From the NCBI GenBank assembly GCA_002328865.1, contig DCWO01000001.1, positions 1 through 11,100 on the forward strand: DNA of 11,100 bases, read 5' to 3'. Every line of letters starts with the position of its first letter. Position 1 is the stretch's first letter. Shown piece by piece: positions 6,333 through 11,100 of the stretch. Position numbers and translations under genes: made by a program. This stretch comes from Dehalococcoidia bacterium UBA2160 (GTDB lineage: Bacteria > Chloroflexota > Dehalococcoidia > Lucifugimonadales > UBA1123). A model generated the notes under the pieces. That model made no database searches and was not told the origin of the DNA. It saw only the letters and a list, made by a program, of their open reading frames with translations.

Positions 6333-6544
6333 CACTTGAGCATCGCTTTGCGCAAAACGAGTCAGACTCTCCGCTCGGCCTCTCGGCGAACTCAGGACAG
6401 GCTCTGAGTCCCGGCACATCGGGATCTCGCCATTGTCGGACCTTGTCGAAGGCTCCCCGCCACTCCCTCGGGTTACAACACCTACCCCATCGGCGCATTT
6501 TGGCATATCATGTTGCTCGTCAAGAGCGCCGTCAGCGCCGGATC

Positions 6545-6548
6545 GGAG
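6545..6548 (+). promoter_or_regulatory. Ribosome binding site that sets the ribE start
   Basis: GGAG lies 8 nt before the ATG at 6557 but only 2 nt before the ATG at 6551. This supports 6557, which also gives the family's usual MFTGIVEE start. Confidence 0.65.
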
Positions 6549-6556
6549 CAATGCAG

Positions 6557-7165
6557 ATGTTTACTGGGATTGTCGAAGAGGTCGGAACGGTCCAGAACAC
6601 GTCCCCCGGACGGCTTTCGATCGAGGCTTCAACCGTCATGGACGACTTGAGCGTGAGCGACAGCATCAGCGTCAACGGGACTTGCCTGACCGTGACCGTG
6701 CGGGACGACAGGGGCTTCTCGGTCGACGTCGTGCCCGAGACGCTGAGGCGGACAAACCTCGGTGACCTATCGACAGGCGACAGCGTAAACCTGGAGCGCC
6801 CGATGAAGGCCGATGGTCGTTTCGGCGGGCACATCGTGCAAGGACACGTGGATGGGACAGGGTCCATCGAATGGCTAGAACCGGAAGGTGAAGCGTTCCT
6901 CGTGCGATTCACTGCCGATCCGGCCGTCATGCGCTACATCGTCGAGAAGGGATTCATCACTGTGGACGGGGCGAGCCTCACGGTTGTAAACTGTGACAGC
7001 CTCGGTTTCGTGGTGTCGATAATCCCGTATACGCGAGAGAACACGAAATTTGCTGCCTGGAAACCCGGGGACACGGTGAATCTGGAGATAGACGTCATCG
7101 CCAAGTATGTGGAGAGGCTGGCCACCGGACAGCAACTCCCCGTCGAATCGGTCGATGAGTTGTGA
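6557..7165 (+). CDS. ribE: Riboflavin synthase alpha subunit
   Basis: Last step of riboflavin synthesis: dismutation of two 6,7-dimethyl-8-ribityllumazine molecules to riboflavin and the pyrimidine substrate of lumazine synthase. The protein begins with the canonical MFTGIVEE and shows the family's internal duplication: the N-terminal barrel has VNGTCLTV and the C-terminal barrel VDGASLTV, with GHIVQGHVDGTG between. At 202 aa it is full length. The frame stays open far upstream through ribD, but that part is not related. ribBA follows 21 bp downstream, indicating one transcript for ribE-ribBA-ribH. The symbol follows the B. subtilis convention; E. coli calls this gene ribC. Confidence 0.95.
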   Translation: MFTGIVEEVGTVQNTSPGRLSIEASTVMDDLSVSDSISVNGTCLTVTVRDDRGFSVDVVPETLRRTNLGDLSTGDSVNLERPMKADGRFGGHIVQGHVDGTGSIEWLEPEGEAFLVRFTADPAVMRYIVEKGFITVDGASLTVVNCDSLGFVVSIIPYTRENTKFAAWKPGDTVNLEIDVIAKYVERLATGQQLPVESVDEL

Positions 7166-7173
7166 TGCGGTAC

Positions 7174-7178
7174 GGAGG
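7174..7178 (+). promoter_or_regulatory. Ribosome binding site that sets the ribBA start
   Basis: GGAGG sits 8 nt before the TTG at 7187. It overlaps the alternative GTG at 7178, which therefore cannot use it, so TTG 7187 is the better start. Confidence 0.6.
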
Positions 7179-7186
7179 TGCACCGG

Positions 7187-8419
7187 TTGCCCACTTCCCT
7201 GATTGAAGACGCAGTCGAAGACATAAGAGCGGGCAAGATGGTCATCATCGTGGACGATGAGGACCGTGAAAACGAGGGCGACCTCGCAATGGCCGCCGAG
7301 AAGATAACGCCCGACGCAATCAACTTCATGGCGATGCACGGTCGAGGTTTGATCTGCGTGCCCATGTTGGGCGAACGTCTCGAACAGCTTCGCCTGCCGA
7401 TGATGACCCAGGACAACACCGCTCGATTGGGCACCGCGTTCACCGTTTCCGTGGACGTACTGAAGGGTGCGACCACGGGCATCTCCGCCTTTGACCGCGC
7501 CGCCACGATTAAGGCTTTGGTCGATCCCGCCACGCTCCCGGAAGACCTTGGCAAGCCAGGGCACATATTCCCGTTGCGCTACATGGAAGGCGGCGTCCTC
7601 AAGAGGATAGGTCAGACCGAAGGGTCGGTGGACCTGGTCAAGCTCGCGGGACTCTACCCGGCCGCGGTCATCTGCGAGGTCATGGCCGACGACGGCACCA
7701 TGGCCCGGATGGGCAGTCTCGAAAAATTCTCGGAACGGCACGGCGTCAAGATCGTCACTGTCGCCGACATCATCACCTACCGGCGCGAGCACGAGAAACT
7801 GGTCGAGCGGGCGGGCGAGGCGCGAATCCCGACCGACTACGGTGATTTCACGGCGATTTCCTATCGGAGCATGGTGGATCCCAACGAGCACATCGCCATG
7901 GTCAAGGGAGACATCCAGCCCGACGAGCCGACCCTTGTGCGTGTGCACTCGGAGTGCCTGACCGGCGACGTGCTGCGCAGCACTCGGTGCGATTGCGGCG
8001 ACCAGATGGCGTTGGCCCTGCAAGCGATCCAAGAGGCGGATCGCGGCGTGTTCGTGTATATGCGACAGGAAGGCCGAGGCATCGGCATCCACAACAAGCT
8101 CAAGGCATACGCCCTCCAAGACCAGGGCATGGACACCGTTGAAGCGAACATCGCGCTGGGCTTCGCTCCCGACCCTCGCCAGTACGGCGTCGGCGCACAG
8201 ATTCTCATCGACCTCGGCGTCAAGAAGATGCGCCTGCTGACCAACAATCCTCAAAAGAGGGTGGGCCTCCAGTCTTTCGGTCTGGAGATCGTCGAGCAAG
8301 TTCCGATCATCGCGCCTGTCAACGACGAGAATCGGAGATACCTGGAAACCAAACGCACACGCATGGGGCACATGCTGGAACCCGCCGCCAGAGACGACAT
8401 CGCGGAGGCATCGAATTGA
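7187..8419 (+). CDS. ribBA: Bifunctional 3,4-dihydroxy-2-butanone 4-phosphate synthase / GTP cyclohydrolase II
   Basis: Supplies both branches of riboflavin synthesis: the four-carbon unit from ribulose-5-phosphate and the pyrimidine from GTP. The N-terminal DHBP synthase domain (about 1-200) has DDEDRENEGDL (23-33), MTQDNTARLGTAFTVSVD and HIFPLR. The C-terminal GTP cyclohydrolase II domain (about 207-405) has the zinc-binding cysteines in HSECLTGDVLRSTRCDCG and the catalytic loop RQEGRGIGI. Both active sites look intact and the 410-aa length is normal. The TTG start at 7187 is preferred over GTG 7178 because of ribosome-site spacing. The stop overlaps the ribH start (TTGA), suggesting translational coupling. 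Confidence 0.95.
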   Translation: MPTSLIEDAVEDIRAGKMVIIVDDEDRENEGDLAMAAEKITPDAINFMAMHGRGLICVPMLGERLEQLRLPMMTQDNTARLGTAFTVSVDVLKGATTGISAFDRAATIKALVDPATLPEDLGKPGHIFPLRYMEGGVLKRIGQTEGSVDLVKLAGLYPAAVICEVMADDGTMARMGSLEKFSERHGVKIVTVADIITYRREHEKLVERAGEARIPTDYGDFTAISYRSMVDPNEHIAMVKGDIQPDEPTLVRVHSECLTGDVLRSTRCDCGDQMALALQAIQEADRGVFVYMRQEGRGIGIHNKLKAYALQDQGMDTVEANIALGFAPDPRQYGVGAQILIDLGVKKMRLLTNNPQKRVGLQSFGLEIVEQVPIIAPVNDENRRYLETKRTRMGHMLEPAARDDIAEASN

Positions 8420-8889
8420 CACGCGAAATTCAGGGTGAACTCAACGGGAATGGCCTGAGCGTGGGCATCGTAGTAGCCACATTCAACGAGTTCATCACCT
8501 CGCGGCTGCTGGACGGGGCCAAAGCAGGCCTTTCCAGCCACGGCGTATCGGACGAAAACGTCACCGTGGCATCTGTCCCAGGCTCGTTCGAGATTCCGTT
8601 CGTCGCGCAGAAAATGGCCCAGTCGGGCCGCCACGACGCCATCATCTGCCTGGGAGCGGTCATCAAGGGCGAGACCGACCACTATGAGCACGTGGCGGGC
8701 GAAGCGGCCAAAGGCATCGCAAACGTGTCCCTGAGCACCGGCGTGCCGGTGATCTTCGGAGTCTTGACGACCGACACACTGGAGCAGGCGATCAACCGCG
8801 CGGGGGGGAAGCAGGGCAACCAAGGGCATCACGCCGCCGTCGCCGCCATAGAGATGGCGAACCTGGCGCGGGCCTTGGACACCGCCTAG
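8416..8889 (+). CDS. ribH: 6,7-dimethyl-8-ribityllumazine synthase
   Basis: Condenses the pyrimidine intermediate with the four-carbon product of RibBA, giving the substrate of riboflavin synthase; the family forms pentamers or icosahedral capsids. Motifs: VATFNEFIT (20-28), VPGSFEIP (54-61), the substrate loop LGAVIKGETDHYEHV (79-93) with the conserved catalytic His at 89, and FGVLTTDTLEQAINRAGGKQGNQG. Length (157 aa) is normal. The TTG start overlaps the ribBA stop in TTGA, and GGAGG (8404-8408) lies 7 nt upstream. meaB starts 10 bp after the stop. Confidence 0.96.
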   Translation: MTREIQGELNGNGLSVGIVVATFNEFITSRLLDGAKAGLSSHGVSDENVTVASVPGSFEIPFVAQKMAQSGRHDAIICLGAVIKGETDHYEHVAGEAAKGIANVSLSTGVPVIFGVLTTDTLEQAINRAGGKQGNQGHHAAVAAIEMANLARALDTA

Positions 8890-8899
8890 ACCCCGGGCG

Positions 8900-9907
8900 A
8901 TGGACCCCGAACTGGTTCAAGCGGCCCTTGACGGCGACCGCCGCGCCTTGGCCCGCGTTTTCACTCGCATCGAGCGCAGCACCGACGATCTCCGCGACAT
9001 CATGCGTCTGGTCCACCCCCACACGGGCGGCGCCTACTGCGTGGGCGTCACGGGACCTCCGGGAGCCGGAAAGAGCACGATCGTCGGTGGACTCGCACGC
9101 GAGGCGCGCGCAGAGGGCAGGGCCGTGGGAATCCTCGCTGTCGATCCGACGAGCCCGTTCAGCGGCGGCGCAGTCCTCGGCGACCGTGTTCGCATGCAAC
9201 GCCACTACCTCGACCCGGGCGTATTCATTCGGAGCATGGCGACGCGCGGCGTTCAAGGCGGCTTGTCTCGTGTGACGGGCGCCGCCGTCCGCCTGCTTGA
9301 CGCCGTCGGCAAAGATCTGGTGTTCGTCGAAACCGTCGGCGTGGGACAGACCGAGCTGGACGTCATGCAAGTCGCGGACACCGTCGTCGTTGCCATGGTC
9401 CCTGAAGCAGGAGACAGCGTCCAGGCCATGAAGGCGGGGTTGATGGAGATCGCCGACGTCTTCGTCGTCAACAAAGCCGACCGCGACGGCGCCGGGCAGC
9501 TTGCCTCCGCGATCCGAGGAATGCTTTCCCTCGATCAATCCTCCGACGACCCGCCTCCGCCGATCGTGCTCACCCAAGCCAACAGGGACAAAGGCATACC
9601 GGAGCTGTATCGGGCTATCTGGGACCGCCGAGAATCGCTCGACGGCGACCAATCGACACGCCGGCGCGACCGCGTGCGAAACGAGTTCTCGAACGCTGTT
9701 GCCGAACGCCTGTCAGCCGCCATGGCGCGCCTCCTGTCCGGAGACGGAATCGTGGCCAAAACGGCCCGCATGGTGGAGTCCGGCGAACTCGATCCGAACT
9801 CCGCCGCCGCCGACATAATCGCCGACGGTACACTGTTCGCAGAGCTGCGCCGAGCGCTGTCCTCAGGGTCGGATGCCCGACCTCCGATCGACGAAGAGAG
9901 TCACTGA
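8900..9907 (+). CDS. meaB: Methylmalonyl-CoA mutase-associated G3E GTPase MeaB/ArgK
   Basis: Cytoplasmic G-protein chaperone that gates adenosylcobalamin delivery to methylmalonyl-CoA mutase and protects the mutase from inactivation. The P-loop GPPGAGKST is at 52-60, DPTSP at 82-86 (Mg-binding region), GDR at 94-96, the G3 segment ETVGVGQ at 144-150 and the G4 NKAD at 191-194. A helical C-terminal part follows. At 335 aa it matches the family. The ATG at 8900 has only a weak GGGCG upstream, 10 bp after ribH, so translation may depend on read-through from ribH. No mutase subunit is in the window. A sister function, such as a chaperone for another B12-dependent acyl-CoA mutase, cannot be excluded. 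Confidence 0.93.
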   Translation: MDPELVQAALDGDRRALARVFTRIERSTDDLRDIMRLVHPHTGGAYCVGVTGPPGAGKSTIVGGLAREARAEGRAVGILAVDPTSPFSGGAVLGDRVRMQRHYLDPGVFIRSMATRGVQGGLSRVTGAAVRLLDAVGKDLVFVETVGVGQTELDVMQVADTVVVAMVPEAGDSVQAMKAGLMEIADVFVVNKADRDGAGQLASAIRGMLSLDQSSDDPPPPIVLTQANRDKGIPELYRAIWDRRESLDGDQSTRRRDRVRNEFSNAVAERLSAAMARLLSGDGIVAKTARMVESGELDPNSAAADIIADGTLFAELRRALSSGSDARPPIDEESH

Positions 9908-9977
9908 CGTCCTTACTGTTCTTTGGTCTCTTTGAGAGCGGTCATTGGGCGCCGCAATTGCCTCAACCACGTCCGCC

Positions 9978-9983
9978 AAGGAG
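9978..9983 (+). promoter_or_regulatory. Ribosome binding site that sets the DUF429 start
   Basis: AAGGAG lies 7 nt before the GTG at 9991. It falls inside the longer reading from TTG 9958, whose 11 extra residues (MPQPRPPRRTA) look like leader sequence, so 9991 is preferred. Confidence 0.7.
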
Positions 9984-9990
9984 AACCGCC

Positions 9991-10623
9991 GTGTTCCTGG
10001 GAATCGACCTCACGACGACGGAGCAGAAGCCAACCGCCTGCGCGTTGCTCGACGCCTCGGGTGCATTGGCGAGCGTGGACAAGCTGCGGACGGATGACGA
10101 GATGGTGGCGTTGGTCCGCGAAGCGTCGCCGTCGATCATCGCGATCGACTCCCCGCTTGGACTGCCTTTGGGCATGGACTGCCTGGAAGAGAACTGCGAC
10201 TGCCAATCTGTCCACGAGTTCAAAGGGCGTAGGGGCGAACGTGAACTCATCGACGAGGGCATCAACCTCTACCTGACCACGAAACGCTCCATCATCAAGC
10301 CGATGGTCTATCGGGCAATGTCGCTCGCAGAGCGCTTTCGAGCCCTTGGCGCGGAGGTCATCGAAGTATATCCGTTCGCGTCGAAGGTTCGTGTCTTCGG
10401 GCGTCCGATCCCTCCGAAGAACACTCGCGAGGGACGCGAGTTCCTACGAAGGCGCCTGGAGGAGATCATCCCCGGACTGGCCGCCGACGAGCGCCGCCTC
10501 GACCACGACTGCCTGGACGCCTTGATCGCAGCCTACACTGCCCGCCTCCACGCGGAAGGCGCCACGGACGCCATGGGTTTCGAAGAAGAGGTCAAGATCG
10601 TAGTGCCGTCTAGGCCTGCGTAA
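9991..10623 (+). CDS. DUF429 family protein, predicted RNase H-fold enzyme
   Basis: Function unproven; DUF429 proteins are predicted nucleases of the RNase H-like superfamily. Acidic residues fall where that fold would need them: Asp6 in FLGIDLTT, Asp53 in IIAIDSPLGLP, Glu125 in EVIEVYP, and Asp176 in DCLDALIAAYTA. After the second strand there is a Cys cluster, C-x4-C-x-C (Cys64, 69, 71), followed by His and Arg residues, which could bind metal. Length is 210 aa from GTG 9991, chosen by the AAGGAG ribosome site. An 83-bp gap separates it from meaB, and I see no clear terminator or promoter there. Its neighbours give no firm hint of function. Confidence 0.75.
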   Translation: MFLGIDLTTTEQKPTACALLDASGALASVDKLRTDDEMVALVREASPSIIAIDSPLGLPLGMDCLEENCDCQSVHEFKGRRGERELIDEGINLYLTTKRSIIKPMVYRAMSLAERFRALGAEVIEVYPFASKVRVFGRPIPPKNTREGREFLRRRLEEIIPGLAADERRLDHDCLDALIAAYTARLHAEGATDAMGFEEEVKIVVPSRPA

Positions 10624-10704
10624 CGTACGATGCGCTCGGGCGGTGAAAGGCCGAAGGGGCGTGAAGAGTTCGGACACAGAATTCGACCAAGAGGAGGCGA
10701 TGCC

Positions 10705-11100
10705 ATGGCTTCAAAAGCGTTCATATCCGTTGACATGGAAGGCATCAGCGGAGTGGTTCACGGCGACCACACCGGACGAAGCGGGCAAGACTACGAACTC
10801 GCGCGACGGTTGATGACGTTGGAGGCGAACGCGGCGATCGAAGGGGCGTTCGAGGGCGGCGCTGACGAGGTGGTCGTCAACGACAGCCACGGGACCATGC
10901 GGAACCTGCTTCCCGAGCTTTTGGACCAGCGGGCGGCGTTGATCACCGGCTCGCCGAAGCCACTGGCCATGATGGCCGGATTAGACGGCTCGTTCGACGC
11001 CGCGCTGTGCGTCGGGTACCACGGCCGGGCTGGCACACGCGGAATTCTGGATCACACGATCCACGGCGGGGTGGTCCACGATATACGCATCAACGGGGAG
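10705..11100 (+). CDS. M55-family D-aminopeptidase (DppA-like), N-terminal part
   Basis: Zinc-dependent aminopeptidase family named for B. subtilis DppA, which cleaves D-Ala-containing peptides and may recycle wall peptides. The first 132 residues are present and the gene runs off the right edge. Expected metal ligands are visible: Asp10 and Glu12 in SVDMEGISG, His62 in NDSHG and His106 in GYHGRAGT, closely matching the DppA ligand positions. The ATG at 10705 has GAGGAGG (10691-10697) 7 nt upstream; an out-of-frame ATG at 10700 is not used. The 81-bp gap after DUF429 has no clear terminator, so the two may be co-transcribed. Substrate preference cannot be read from this part. Confidence 0.88.
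   Translation, partial: MASKAFISVDMEGISGVVHGDHTGRSGQDYELARRLMTLEANAAIEGAFEGGADEVVVNDSHGTMRNLLPELLDQRAALITGSPKPLAMMAGLDGSFDAALCVGYHGRAGTRGILDHTIHGGVVHDIRINGE

Larger units (their letters stand above)
6162..6556. other. 395-bp palindrome-rich noncoding region inside the rib cluster
   Basis: No plausible gene on either strand. It contains at least five hairpin-forming segments, listed under the repeat at 6216-6332, plus ACTCAG/CTGAGT (6390-6395/6404-6409), GAGT/ACTC (6359-6369) and CCTT/AAGG (6441-6452). A possible -10 box TATCAT (6506-6511) lies about 45 bp before ribE but lacks a clear -35 partner. The FMN riboswitch core was looked for and not found. ribE and the genes after it may therefore have a separate promoter from ribD. 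Confidence 0.6.

Noticed and set aside
5558..6556. Upstream extension of the ribE frame (333 codons)
   Set aside because: It runs through ribD and the palindromic gap in a different frame; riboflavin synthase begins at MFTGIVEE.
6875..8422. 515-codon open frame on the minus strand
   Set aside because: It lies antisense to ribE, ribBA and the start of ribH, all with clear family motifs; it is a by-product of GC-rich codon use and its translation resembles no family I know.
9908..9990. Terminator after meaB
   Set aside because: Only a tiny TCTC/GAGA dyad is present near 9930 and there is no U-tract; not enough to call.
1..11100. CRISPR array, tRNA, rRNA, integrase or transposase
   Set aside because: No spaced direct repeats, no tRNA-like cloverleaf or CCA-ended sequence, and no mobile-element protein noticed on either strand.

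Overview
The window is GC-rich bacterial chromosome (high G/C at third codon positions, frequent GTG and TTG starts). It looks like a Gram-positive-like or Chloroflexota-type lineage: a LepB signal peptidase with one membrane span, an ECF sigma/anti-sigma pair, a lipoprotein with a SIMPL domain, MeaB, and a dCTP deaminase resembling the mycobacterial type. I cannot fix the phylum from sequence alone; Chloroflexota is my best guess. No phage, transposase, CRISPR, tRNA or rRNA was seen.

Layout. (1) 1-120: left edge, no convincing gene. (2) 109-702, minus strand: signal peptidase I (lepB). A 200-bp divergent region with a perfect TATAAT box separates it from (3) an ECF sigma factor (903-1490) and its membrane-bound ZAS-type anti-sigma factor (1504-2766). 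The anti-sigma factor has a long Ala/Pro-rich extracytoplasmic segment containing an exact 60-bp-period repeat. (4) A 332-bp gap with two inverted repeats and a near-perfect ECF promoter (GGAACTT-N17-TCTGT) precedes a SIMPL-domain lipoprotein (3099-4184), which ends at a strong hairpin. Together these look like an envelope-stress module: sigma factor, its sensor/anchor, and a probable target gene, next to a secretion protease.

(5) 4405-8889: nucleotide and flavin metabolism. dcd (dCTP deaminase) is followed by ribD. Then comes a 395-bp noncoding stretch packed with palindromes, then ribE, ribBA and ribH, closely spaced or overlapping. These encode every committed enzyme of riboflavin synthesis from GTP and ribulose-5-phosphate except the phosphatase. 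No FMN riboswitch is visible.

(6) 8900-9907: meaB, a G-protein chaperone of B12-dependent methylmalonyl-CoA mutase, 10 bp after ribH and with no mutase in view. (7) 9991-10623: a DUF429 protein with an unusual cysteine cluster. (8) 10705 to the right edge: the N-terminal part of an M55-family (DppA-like) zinc D-aminopeptidase.

Most of the content is housekeeping. The less ordinary parts are the sigma/anti-sigma/lipoprotein set with its readable ECF promoter, the tandem repeat in the anti-sigma factor, and the palindromic element splitting the rib cluster.
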